The translations under genes were made by a program, and so were the position numbers. This document shows, piece after piece, positions 12,980 to 21,041 of a DNA stretch of 64,000 nt. The notes below the pieces were generated by a model. That model was not told the origin of the DNA. It saw only the letters and a program-made list of their open reading frames with translations, and ran no database searches. Within the stretch, counting starts at the first letter, position 1; each line of letters starts with the position of its first letter. Origin of the DNA: an uncultured Eubacterium sp. (GTDB lineage: Bacteria; Bacillota; Clostridia; Oscillospirales; Acutalibacteraceae); contig NZ_CAKTGT010000003.1 of the NCBI RefSeq assembly GCF_934561735.1, positions 212,263 to 276,262 of the forward strand, written 5' to 3'.

Positions 12980-13008
12980 ATTCTACACTATTATTCTTTT
13001 AAAGTCAA
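12980..13008 (-). promoter_or_regulatory. rpoBC promoter
   Basis: On the minus strand, TTGACT (13003-13008) and TAGAAT (12980-12985) are exactly 17 bases apart. The transcript would have a leader of roughly 125 bases before the rpoB ATG. This promoter supplies the transcription start that rplJL would normally give in an unbroken cluster. Confidence 0.8.
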
Positions 13009-13186
13009 GTGATTTTTTAAAATATTATAATTTTTTTGCAGATTCAGCAATAAAGCGGTTCTTGAGAATTTTTGTATATTTTTTATCAACTGCGCCGTGT
13101 GTTTTGTAGCAATAGCCAAAATAGCTCTACAAAAATCGTGAGTTTTGCCCAAATAAAAAATTTGCTTTTTACCGCTCGATTTTGTA
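13009..13186. other. Non-coding spacer between the divergent rpoB and solute-binding protein promoters
   Basis: The whole rpoB-13246 gap is 396 bases. Apart from the two promoters it is AT-rich and has no credible reading frame. It has one inverted repeat, TTTTGTAG (13102-13109) and CTACAAAA (13127-13134), which could be an operator. A poorer plus-strand promoter-like pair (TTGACA near 12890, TTTAAT 17 bases on) is also present. No assignment is made. Confidence 0.4.
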
Positions 13187-13215
13187 TTGAATATAGGTAA
13201 TTAATCTGCTATAAT
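13187..13215 (+). promoter_or_regulatory. Promoter of the peptide-binding lipoprotein gene
   Basis: TTGAAT (13187-13192) and TATAAT (13210-13215) have a 17-base spacer. The -10 is extended by an upstream TG (TGCTATAAT). The gene starts 30 bases downstream. Confidence 0.8.
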
Positions 13216-13245
13216 ATATATACTCTTTTTAAGGATATATAAATA

Positions 13246-14934
13246 ATGAAAAAGATTTTATCTATAGTTATATCGGCAATACTGATTGCCGCACTGTTTT
13301 CGGGTTGCGGGGGCAAAGAGGCTTCGATAAATTTCATCTACCCCTTCAGTGCAAATGTTAACAGCTATGACCCGCAGGTTGCCTCCACATCCGACGAATT
13401 TTTGATTATCGAAAACACATTTGAAGGCTTGATAAGAATAAACGACGACGGTACGGTTGTGCCCGGTATGTCGGACAAGTGGGAAATCAGCGATGACGGG
13501 CTCACATACAAATTTCACATCCGTGAGGGTATGAAGTGGGATATAAACACGGAAAAATACACTTCGGGCGAAAACAAAGGCAAATTTAAAGACAGCCGTC
13601 TGCAAATGCTCGGATACGAATTCAATCCTGACATCACGGCAAACGACTTTGTTTTCGCACTCAGAAGAGCAGCTTATTATGTTACGGACTGTCCGCAATT
13701 TTCTCTCATTTCGTGCATAAAAAACGCAAACAGAATTCACACGGGTGCTGTGCTTCCCACAGAGCTTGGAGTGGTCGCAAACGATGATTACAATCTTACC
13801 ATCACGCTTGAACACAGGGATGACACCTTTATGCAAACACTTGCATCTGCTGTTGCAATGCCGTGCAACGAGCAATTTTTTGTTGCAACAAAAGGCAGAT
13901 ACGGTTTAGAGGGCAAGTACACACTGTTTAACGGGCAGTTTTATGTAAGCCAAATTCTCGACGCTTCGTATTTGTTAAAGAACAACGATAAATACACAGG
14001 ACCGTCACCGTCAAAAGCAAAGGAACTCACTCTGAAAATCCTTGACAAAAGCTCGAACACTGACGATGACCTTGTTTCAAAACTTGAAAGCGGATATTAC
14101 GATGCGGCGTTCATCACCGCCGAAAACAGCGACAAGATAAACAAAGACAGCGGTGTTACTTACACTCCGTACCAAGATACCACCTGGGGTTTTGTATTTA
14201 ACACAAACGACGAAGTTTTTCAATCCAAAACCATGCGTAAGGCTTTTTGCGAAGGATTCAGCAGGCCGACGAAATACGACAAAGATTATCTTTCCCCTGC
14301 CACAAACTTCACACCGTCATCCTGCGTCATCAACGGCAACAATGCCGTAAAAGCTATGGGCTCTACCGCAGGAGCACAAAATCAAAATAAAAGCGTTGCC
14401 GATTGGAAAAAAGCACTTGACATACTCGACACAACAGACATAAGCATAACCGTGCTTACACCGTCATATATGGAAAACTGCGTAAAACAGCTTTTACAAG
14501 GTGTTCAGGCAGGATTGGGCTCATATCTTACAAACTCGGACAGCGATGCAATCACACTCACGCTGAAAGTTCAGGCAATGGACGAGAGCGAAATAAGAAC
14601 GGAAATTGCAAAAAACACATATGATGTGGCGTTTTTACCGTTTACCGCAACGGGCAACAGTGCAATATCATTTATGAATCAAATCGCAAGCGACAACATA
14701 ACGGATATAAATTCAAACAAAGTTGCCGCACTTGTTAAAAAGGCTCAAAACCAAAGCAATTTGAATTCTGCCGCCGCATACCTGAAGCAAGCGGAGCAAA
14801 CAATCATCAACACCTACACCGTTTGTCCGATGATATACGAAAGCAGTTACTATGCCGCCGCAAACGGAATGAAAAACATTCAGTTCCACCCGGGAACGGG
14901 AAGGGTGAGCTTTGTAAATGCAACAAGAGAATAA
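13246..14934 (+). CDS. ABC transporter substrate-binding lipoprotein, family 5 (peptide/nickel type)
   Basis: This is a 562-residue extracellular solute-binding protein. It has a lipoprotein signal peptide: charged start, hydrophobic core, and lipobox LFSGC with the lipidated Cys at 21. The body matches the OppA/DppA-like family, with the early block YDPQVASTSDEFLIIENTFEGLIRI-type region (about 43-65) and DKWEISDDGLTYKFHIREGM near 78-97. Such proteins deliver peptides to an Opp-type permease. No permease or ATPase gene is adjacent, so it is an orphan receptor or uses a distant transporter. AAGGA precedes the ATG. The next gene overlaps its end by 17 bases. Substrate is unknown. Confidence 0.85.
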   Translation: MKKILSIVISAILIAALFSGCGGKEASINFIYPFSANVNSYDPQVASTSDEFLIIENTFEGLIRINDDGTVVPGMSDKWEISDDGLTYKFHIREGMKWDINTEKYTSGENKGKFKDSRLQMLGYEFNPDITANDFVFALRRAAYYVTDCPQFSLISCIKNANRIHTGAVLPTELGVVANDDYNLTITLEHRDDTFMQTLASAVAMPCNEQFFVATKGRYGLEGKYTLFNGQFYVSQILDASYLLKNNDKYTGPSPSKAKELTLKILDKSSNTDDDLVSKLESGYYDAAFITAENSDKINKDSGVTYTPYQDTTWGFVFNTNDEVFQSKTMRKAFCEGFSRPTKYDKDYLSPATNFTPSSCVINGNNAVKAMGSTAGAQNQNKSVADWKKALDILDTTDISITVLTPSYMENCVKQLLQGVQAGLGSYLTNSDSDAITLTLKVQAMDESEIRTEIAKNTYDVAFLPFTATGNSAISFMNQIASDNITDINSNKVAALVKKAQNQSNLNSAAAYLKQAEQTIINTYTVCPMIYESSYYAAANGMKNIQFHPGTGRVSFVNATRE

Positions 14935-15394
14935 ATACAACATGGTATTTGCTGTTATATTTTGGATATTAACGGCACTGTGTATGGGAGTGATATTTTA
15001 TTTTTCATCACGACCGGCAACTCAATCGGCGGGTCAAAGTTCAGCAGTAACTTTGTTTTTGCAAAAGCTGTTTGGCACCGATGCAATTACCGATCATATG
15101 GTACGCAAAGCCGCACACTTTACGGAATTTGCGGCACTCGGATTTTTTGCATGCTCGGCTGTCTGTTTTACAAAATGCAAACGCAATTTGCCGCTTGGCA
15201 TTACAATCGGCTCGGCGTATGCCGCAACGGATGAAATTCATCAAATTTTTGTTGACGGCAGAAGCTGTCAATTCACCGATTGGGTGCTTGACACCTTGGG
15301 TGTTACCACAGGTGCACTGATATTTTTAATACTGTATTTAATTGTCCGCAGGATAATTGAACATAAAAACGATAAAAGATTTAAGGAGATATAA
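14918..15394 (+). CDS. VanZ-like family membrane protein
   Basis: A 158-residue integral membrane protein with about four hydrophobic segments (about 9-29, 73-90, 97-115, 131-149). It carries the VanZ-family signatures RKAAHFTEFAALG (about 64-76) and YAATDEIHQIFVDGR...DWVLDTLGV (about 100-131). VanZ is linked to low-level teicoplanin resistance in enterococci, but most homologues have no known role. It overlaps the end of the solute-binding protein gene, so the two are translationally coupled. nagB follows two bases after its stop. A downstream ATG at 14942 is a possible alternative start. Confidence 0.85.
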   Translation: MQQENKYNMVFAVIFWILTALCMGVIFYFSSRPATQSAGQSSAVTLFLQKLFGTDAITDHMVRKAAHFTEFAALGFFACSAVCFTKCKRNLPLGITIGSAYAATDEIHQIFVDGRSCQFTDWVLDTLGVTTGALIFLILYLIVRRIIEHKNDKRFKEI

Positions 15395-15396
15395 AA

Positions 15397-16122
15397 ATGA
15401 ATGTACTTACATTTGACACAGAAGAACAAATAGGAATCGCCGCAGGCTATTATATGTGCGGCCAGGTTTTGCAAAAGCCCGACAGCGTTTTGGGTCTTGC
15501 AACAGGCTCAACGCCGCTCAAACCGTATGCTCATATGATTAAGCTTTACAAAGACGGTGCGGTTGATTTTTCAAAGGTTACAACATTTAACCTCGACGAA
15601 TATTGCAAGCTTGATGTAAAGGACAAGAACAGCTACCACAGCTTTATGTACGAAAACCTTTTTGACCACATCAACATTCCGGACGAAAACATCAACTTCC
15701 TCAACGGCAACGCAGACGATATGGATGCGGAATGTAAGGCTTACGAAGAAAAAATCAAAAAATGCGGCGGAATTGACATTCAGCTTCTCGGCATCGGCTC
15801 AAACGGCCATATTGCATTCAACGAGCCTGCAGATTCATTCCAAAGATGGAGCCATGTTGTTGCTCTTAAAGAAAGCACAATCAAGGATAACTCAAGATTT
15901 TTCAATTCAATTGAGGAAGTTCCGACACACGCCGTAACAATGGGTATCGGCTCAATTATGCAGGCAAAGCGTATACTCATAATCGCTATCGGCGAAAACA
16001 AGGCAAAGGCAATCAAGCAGCTTATCGACGGCAATGTTACTCCACAATGTCCGGCATCCGTACTTCAATTCCACAAAGATGTAACCCTTATGCTCGACAA
16101 GGGCGCCGCATCTTTAATTTGA
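15397..16122 (+). CDS. nagB: Glucosamine-6-phosphate deaminase
   Basis: NagB converts glucosamine 6-phosphate to fructose 6-phosphate and ammonia, the exit step of amino-sugar use. At 241 residues it is of normal size for the short Gram-positive type. Motifs seen are LATGSTPLKPY (about 32-42), FNLDEYC (about 65-71, catalytic Asp) and GIGSNGHIAFNEP (about 130-142, catalytic His region). AAGGAGAT precedes the ATG. It follows the VanZ-like gene by two bases, and no nagA or GlcNAc transporter is nearby. Confidence 0.95.
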   Translation: MNVLTFDTEEQIGIAAGYYMCGQVLQKPDSVLGLATGSTPLKPYAHMIKLYKDGAVDFSKVTTFNLDEYCKLDVKDKNSYHSFMYENLFDHINIPDENINFLNGNADDMDAECKAYEEKIKKCGGIDIQLLGIGSNGHIAFNEPADSFQRWSHVVALKESTIKDNSRFFNSIEEVPTHAVTMGIGSIMQAKRILIIAIGENKAKAIKQLIDGNVTPQCPASVLQFHKDVTLMLDKGAASLI

Positions 16123-16197
16123 CATAAAGTACTTTGAGCGTGCCTTGAAAATCGGCATTTACATAACACAATTTTAATTTTATTCAAGGTGATAATT

Positions 16198-16950
16198 ATG
16201 AAAAAGAAAACAACAGCAATAGTTTCCCTTGCACTTGCGGCAACAATAGCCGTAAGCGTTGCGGGATGCTCAACAAAAGATAAAAAAGCAGACGGCGAAT
16301 ATGTTTCGTCCTCATCAACCGCGCAGGAAAGTACCGTTACAAACGCAAACGGCGAGATTGTTACCGGCAATTCGGCAAGCACAACGGCAAAAGGTACATC
16401 TGCAAGCGTTGCTACAACAGCAAAAGGCAAAAAAGCAAAAAACAAGAATAAAAAAGAAACCACTACAAAGCCTTATTATGTTACAAACATCAACGGCAAA
16501 AAAGTAACCACAACCTTGCCATATGTTGCCGTAACAAATAAAAAAGGACAAACCGTTACCAAGAAAAACGGCGAAGTTGTTACAACTCAACTCACAACAA
16601 CCACAACCAAACCTGCCGAAGGTGAAACAACGGAAGTTTTTATTGAGGGCACAACAACCTACACAACCACAAAAAAGAACAATATGCTTCCGGAACAATC
16701 TTTTGATGATTATATGTTCACAGAATCATCGGCACTTTACTTCATCCAAATGCATTATCCTGAAAAATGGGTAAACTACTTCCCTGATTATGACCCTAAC
16801 AACAACGGCGAATATTCATATTACGCAGTATTCACTTCACCTGACAGACACACCATAACTTCTGTTATTACGGTTAACCTTGTAAACGGTGACGCTGTTG
16901 AAAAGGACTTGAAAACAGGCAAAGAAACAACACTCAAACTTATGGACTGA
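16198..16950 (+). CDS. Thr-rich lipoprotein with four VTNxxGxxVT repeats
   Basis: A 250-residue secreted lipoprotein of unknown function. I start it at the ATG at 16198, with AAGGT seven bases upstream, rather than at the GTG at 16189. The signal peptide ends in lipobox VAGC (Cys24). A low-complexity Ser/Thr/Lys linker (about 30-160) holds four decapeptide-like repeats: VTNANGEIVT, VTNINGKKVT, VTNKKGQTVT and VTKKNGEVVT. A compact C-terminal domain (about 165-250) is rich in Tyr and Phe (ALYFIQMHYPEKWVNYFPDY). The linker resembles the cell-wall spanning regions of surface lipoproteins. metG follows 14 bases later. Confidence 0.8.
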   Translation: MKKKTTAIVSLALAATIAVSVAGCSTKDKKADGEYVSSSSTAQESTVTNANGEIVTGNSASTTAKGTSASVATTAKGKKAKNKNKKETTTKPYYVTNINGKKVTTTLPYVAVTNKKGQTVTKKNGEVVTTQLTTTTTKPAEGETTEVFIEGTTTYTTTKKNNMLPEQSFDDYMFTESSALYFIQMHYPEKWVNYFPDYDPNNNGEYSYYAVFTSPDRHTITSVITVNLVNGDAVEKDLKTGKETTLKLMD

Positions 16951-16964
16951 TTAGGAGATAAATC

Positions 16965-18908
16965 ATGGCAAACAAAGGCAAATTTTACATTACAACAGCC
17001 ATAGCATACACCTCCCGCAAGCCGCACATCGGCAACAGCTACGAAATTGTGCTGACCGATGCCATTGCAAGATACAAGCGTTTGCAGGGATACGATGTGT
17101 TTATGCTTACAGGCACAGACGAACACGGTCAAAAAATCGAAGAATACGCAAAAACCGCCGGCATCACACCAAAAGAATATGTTGACAAGGTATCGGGCGA
17201 AATTCGCTCTATTTGCGATATTTTGAACACAAGCTATGACCGTTTTATCCGCACAACTGACGAACAGCACGAAAAAGTTGTGCAAAAGATTTTTAAAAAA
17301 TTATACGAGCAGGGCGACATTTACAAGGGTCACTACGAGGGCATGTACTGCACACCATGCGAAAGCTTTTGGACAGAAAGCCAGCTTGTTGACGGCAAGT
17401 GCCCCGATTGCGGCAGAGAAGTAAAGCCGGCTAAAGAAGAGGCATACTTCCTCAAACTTTCAAAATATCAAAAGCGACTTGAAGAATTCATTGAGCAAAA
17501 CGAAAACTTCATTTATCCAGAAGCACGAAAAAAAGAAATGCTCAACAACTTCATCAAGCCGGGCTTGCAGGACCTTTGCGTTTCAAGAACAAGCTTCAAA
17601 TGGGGCATCCCTGTTGACTTTGACCCTGACCATGTTGTTTATGTTTGGATTGACGCACTTTCAAACTATATTACTGCTATCGGCTACGACCCTGACGGTT
17701 CATCCGACGAATACAAAAAATACTGGCCTGCCGATGTTCACATCATAGGCAAGGACATTGTTCGCTTCCACACAATTTACTGGCCTATTATGCTTATGGC
17801 TCTCGGCGAACCGCTTCCAAAGCAGGTATTCGGTCATCCTTGGCTTCTCTTTGGTGAGGACAAAATGAGCAAATCACGAGGCAATGTTATTTACGCAGAC
17901 GACCTTGTTGAACTTCTCGGAGTAGACGCCGTAAGATACTATCTTGTGTCCGAAATGCCTTACGCATCAGACGGTTCCATCACATACGAAACTATCATTG
18001 AGCGTTACAATTCCGACCTTGCCAACACCTTTGGCAACCTTGTTAACAGAACAATCGCAATGCAAAACAAGTATTTTGACGGCGTTATTCAACCGGGCAA
18101 TGTTAACGAACCTGTTGACGACGAGCTTAAAAACTTTGCACTCGACACCGTTAAAAAAGTTGAAAAGTGCTTTGAAACTTACCGTGTTGCGGACGCCGTT
18201 GAAGCTGTATTGAACCTTGCAAAGCGTTCTAACAAATACATTGACGAAACCACTCCGTGGGCACTTGCAAAGGACGAAGCATCACTTCCTCGCCTCGGCA
18301 CCGTGCTTTACAATCTTCTTGAAGCTATCAGATACATTGCTATACTTCTCAGCCCGTTTATGCCTAAAACAAGTGAAAAAATCTTTGCACAGATGAACTG
18401 TGACATCAAGGATTACGATTCTCTTGAATCTTTCGGTGCTCTCAAGGCAGGCGAAAAGGTAGGCAAGGCAGAAGCACTTTTTGCAAGAATTGACGCTGAA
18501 AAAATGCTTACCGAAATTGCAGAAAAGCAAGAGGCAGCAGCCAAAGCGGAAGAAGCCGCAAAGCCGAAAGAAATTGAAGGACTTGCACAAATCGAATTTG
18601 ATGATTTTGCAAAGGTTGAACTTCGTGTGGCAACCGTTACGGAATGTGAGCCGATTAAAAAAGCTAAAAAGCTCCTCAAACTTACCGTAAACGACGGCAC
18701 GGCAGAACCTCGCCAAATCGTATCCGGCATTTCTCCGTGGTACAAACCGGAGGACCTCATCGGCAAAAATGTTATCATTGTTGCAAACCTTAAGCCGGCA
18801 AAACTCTGCGGCGAAATGAGCAACGGTATGCTCCTTGCAGGCGATGTAAACGAAAACGATGTAAAAGTTGTTTTTGTTGACCTACCTGCCGGAACACAAC
18901 TCAGATAA
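16965..18908 (+). CDS. metG: Methionyl-tRNA synthetase with C-terminal tRNA-binding domain
   Basis: Charges tRNA-Met and initiator tRNA in the cytoplasm. It has 647 residues. The class I signature HIGN is at 21-24 and KMSKS is near residue 302. A zinc-type knuckle (CTPC...CPDCG) lies at about 127-150. An Ala/Glu/Lys-rich linker (about 515-545) precedes the C-terminal EMAP/Trbp111-like OB domain (FDDFAKVELRVATV to the end) that improves tRNA binding and dimerisation. GGAG lies before the ATG. The stop overlaps the next start by one base (TAATG). Confidence 0.97.
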   Translation: MANKGKFYITTAIAYTSRKPHIGNSYEIVLTDAIARYKRLQGYDVFMLTGTDEHGQKIEEYAKTAGITPKEYVDKVSGEIRSICDILNTSYDRFIRTTDEQHEKVVQKIFKKLYEQGDIYKGHYEGMYCTPCESFWTESQLVDGKCPDCGREVKPAKEEAYFLKLSKYQKRLEEFIEQNENFIYPEARKKEMLNNFIKPGLQDLCVSRTSFKWGIPVDFDPDHVVYVWIDALSNYITAIGYDPDGSSDEYKKYWPADVHIIGKDIVRFHTIYWPIMLMALGEPLPKQVFGHPWLLFGEDKMSKSRGNVIYADDLVELLGVDAVRYYLVSEMPYASDGSITYETIIERYNSDLANTFGNLVNRTIAMQNKYFDGVIQPGNVNEPVDDELKNFALDTVKKVEKCFETYRVADAVEAVLNLAKRSNKYIDETTPWALAKDEASLPRLGTVLYNLLEAIRYIAILLSPFMPKTSEKIFAQMNCDIKDYDSLESFGALKAGEKVGKAEALFARIDAEKMLTEIAEKQEAAAKAEEAAKPKEIEGLAQIEFDDFAKVELRVATVTECEPIKKAKKLLKLTVNDGTAEPRQIVSGISPWYKPEDLIGKNVIIVANLKPAKLCGEMSNGMLLAGDVNENDVKVVFVDLPAGTQLR

Positions 18909-19510
18909 TGAACAAAATCGGAATAAAAGCAACGGCACTCGGGGCAATATTCAACACGGTATTGTTTTTTGCAAAATTCTATGTCGGAATAAGCACAAAC
19001 AGTCTGTCGATATACTGCGATGCAATCAACAATCTCGGTGACACATTTGCCTGCTTAATAGCTGTTTTGGGATTTTTCCTTGCACGAAAAGTGACTGAAC
19101 TGAAATCTCAAAAAATACAAAGTCTGTGCACATTTGTTATCTCATTGATAATAGCCGCAACAGGTGCATACTTTGTATATAACGGCTTGCAAAGGCTGAT
19201 GTATCCGCTGAGAATTGCATACAGCGAGGAATATGCTTACATTATCATTGCAACGGTATTTGCAAAAATACTTATGGGGCTGATGTATATGGCTTTCAAC
19301 AAAAAAGCCTCCTCCCCTGTTCTCAAAGCAATGATTCTTGACAGTTTTCTTGACTGTGCGGTGACGATATTTGCACTTATGGGTCTGTTTTTAATCACAA
19401 AGGTTAATTTTGCGGCAGACGGAATATTTGCAATTATCATAGGCACGGCTGTTACCGTTTCTGCCGTTAAAAACACTATCGAACAAAGCAAATTTTTAAT
19501 TAATAATTGA
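18908..19510 (+). CDS. Short cation diffusion facilitator-like transporter without C-terminal domain
   Basis: A 200-residue polytopic membrane protein with about six hydrophobic segments. It has the CDF-type pattern SLSIYCDAINNLGD in the second segment (metal-site acids Asp40 and Asp44 in D-x3-D spacing) and LDSFLD in the fifth. Classical CDF proteins are about 290-300 residues and end in a cytoplasmic metal-binding domain, which is absent here; the protein ends just after the sixth segment. It probably exports a divalent cation such as Zn2+ or Mn2+, but neither metal nor activity is shown. It is coupled to metG by a one-base overlap. Confidence 0.7.
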   Translation: MNKIGIKATALGAIFNTVLFFAKFYVGISTNSLSIYCDAINNLGDTFACLIAVLGFFLARKVTELKSQKIQSLCTFVISLIIAATGAYFVYNGLQRLMYPLRIAYSEEYAYIIIATVFAKILMGLMYMAFNKKASSPVLKAMILDSFLDCAVTIFALMGLFLITKVNFAADGIFAIIIGTAVTVSAVKNTIEQSKFLINN

Positions 19511-19539
19511 TTTAGTCACAAATTAAAGGGGTTTATATT

Positions 19540-20826
19540 ATGGCTAAAAGAGAAACGACGAAAACAAAAAAGCCGAAAAAAACGGCTAAACAAAAATGGG
19601 CGATATTCGGCAAGGTTATACTCGGAATTTTGATTGTTATCGCAATCATTGCCGCTGTTATAGCAACAATGAATATCATCTCGGTTAAATCAATCAACAA
19701 CTTTATTTCAACCGTTTCGACCGTTGAATACGAAAATCAGCTGAAGCCGACAACAGATGAAAAAGACGGATATTACACCTTTACAACCGACAATGATTTT
19801 AAGGTTGTACAGCTTTCGGATGTGCATATCGGCGCAGGATTTTTAAGTTCAAAAAAGGATATGATGGCTGTCAATGCGGTTGAGGCTATGGTTAAGGCAG
19901 AAAAGCCCGACCTTGTAGTTGTTACCGGTGACATAGGCTACCCTGTACCTTATCAATCGGGTACGCTCAACAACAAAAACGCCGCAAAGATTTTTGCAAA
20001 TCTTATGGAGCAAATGGGCGTTTACTGGTGCCTTACATACGGCAACCATGATACGGAAGCTTACAGCTACTTTGACAGAGCCGATATTTCGGCTGTTTAC
20101 GGCAACAAGGAAAAATATCCGCACTGCCTGTTCCAATCCGGTCCGGAAGATGTTGACGGTTACGGCAACTATGCCGTGAAAGTAAAAAACACAGCGGGCA
20201 AAATCACACAGGCAATATTTATGATTGACTCACATTCATATACCGACGGCGACTATTTCGGTGCGTTGTGGAAATATGACTGCATACACAAGAGCCAGAT
20301 TGATTGGTACGAAAAAAATGTAAAGGCTTTCACCGAGGAAAACAACGGCGAAGTGCCAAAATCACTAATGTTCTTCCACATTCCTCTCCAAGAGGTTCAA
20401 AAGGCATACTACGAATACCGTGACAACGACTTTAAAGACACCGACAGAGTTAAATATATGTACGGTAAAGCCGGCGAAACGGGCAAGGTTGTTTACGCAA
20501 GCGACAAAAACGAGGGTATGTTTGACAAAATAAAAGAACTCGGCTCAACAAAGGGCGTGTTCTTCGGTCACGACCATACAAACAGCTTTTCGCTTATGTA
20601 TGACGGCATTCAACTCGGCTACACTTACACCGTTGACTACCTTGCATACTTCGGCATTGCTCAGTACGGACTTCAGCGTGGTTGCTCCGTTATGGAAATT
20701 CACCCTGACGGAACCTATAACCGCACACTTGAAAACTACTACCAAGATAAATACCAATCCATAAATAAAAAAGAAAAGGTTAAAATGGAAGATTACCATT
20801 CCGACCTTGTTTCACGAGAAGAATAA
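19540..20826 (+). CDS. Membrane-anchored calcineurin-like metallophosphoesterase
   Basis: A 428-residue protein with a Lys-rich N-terminus, one membrane segment (about 22-46) and a large outer domain. Metallophosphoesterase motifs appear in order: LSDVHIG (about 90), VVTGDIGYP, YGNHDTE, FFHIP and FFGHDHTN, supplying the Asp/His/Asn ligands of a two-metal centre. Substrate is unknown; outward-facing relatives act on nucleotides, phosphodiesters or lipid-linked phosphates. AAAGGGG precedes the ATG. The gene ends the plus-strand block that began at 13246 and is followed by a bidirectional terminator. Confidence 0.85.
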   Translation: MAKRETTKTKKPKKTAKQKWAIFGKVILGILIVIAIIAAVIATMNIISVKSINNFISTVSTVEYENQLKPTTDEKDGYYTFTTDNDFKVVQLSDVHIGAGFLSSKKDMMAVNAVEAMVKAEKPDLVVVTGDIGYPVPYQSGTLNNKNAAKIFANLMEQMGVYWCLTYGNHDTEAYSYFDRADISAVYGNKEKYPHCLFQSGPEDVDGYGNYAVKVKNTAGKITQAIFMIDSHSYTDGDYFGALWKYDCIHKSQIDWYEKNVKAFTEENNGEVPKSLMFFHIPLQEVQKAYYEYRDNDFKDTDRVKYMYGKAGETGKVVYASDKNEGMFDKIKELGSTKGVFFGHDHTNSFSLMYDGIQLGYTYTVDYLAYFGIAQYGLQRGCSVMEIHPDGTYNRTLENYYQDKYQSINKKEKVKMEDYHSDLVSREE

Positions 20827-20840
20827 ATAATATAGACAAA

Positions 20841-20874
20841 AATGCTGTAAGTATCGAACTTACAGCATTTTTTA
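20841..20874. terminator. Bidirectional terminator between convergent genes
   Basis: A 12-bp stem (AATGCTGTAAGT / ACTTACAGCATT) with a five-base loop is flanked by A-run and T-run, so it can end both the plus-strand phosphoesterase transcript and the minus-strand peptide transcript. The 11-bp core of the stem is identical to that of the terminator hairpin at 57317-57351. Confidence 0.9.
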
Positions 20875-20894
20875 TATTCGGTTGATTATATTTA

Positions 20895-21029
20895 TTAAAA
20901 TTCATCATCTTCCCAGTTGTCGCCACCTGACATACCGTTGTCATAACCGTCACCGCCACCTGATGTAGTAATGATGTCACTGTTCACAAACCTAATAATT
21001 TCAACTTTCGGAGATTCAAACTTTTTCAT
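20895..21029 (-). CDS. 44-residue Gly/Asp-rich peptide, coupled to the secreted FIVAR protein
   Basis: This small frame starts at the ATG at 21029 with a near-perfect AAAGGAGG site that overlaps the stop of the 758-residue secreted protein gene, so the two are translationally coupled. The peptide begins MKKFESPKVEIIRFVNSDII, continues with TTSGGG and two further Gly-rich turns, and ends in the acidic EDDEF. There is no signal peptide and no Cys. I cannot assign it to a named family from sequence alone. The charged leader, the IITTSGG junction and the short Gly/Asp-rich tail resemble a leader-core precursor peptide, but no modifying enzyme is next to it. A structural or chaperone-like partner of the secreted protein is the alternative. 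Confidence 0.75.
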   Translation of the reverse strand: MKKFESPKVEIIRFVNSDIITTSGGGDGYDNGMSGGDNWEDDEF

Positions 21030-21041
21030 ATTTAACCTCCT

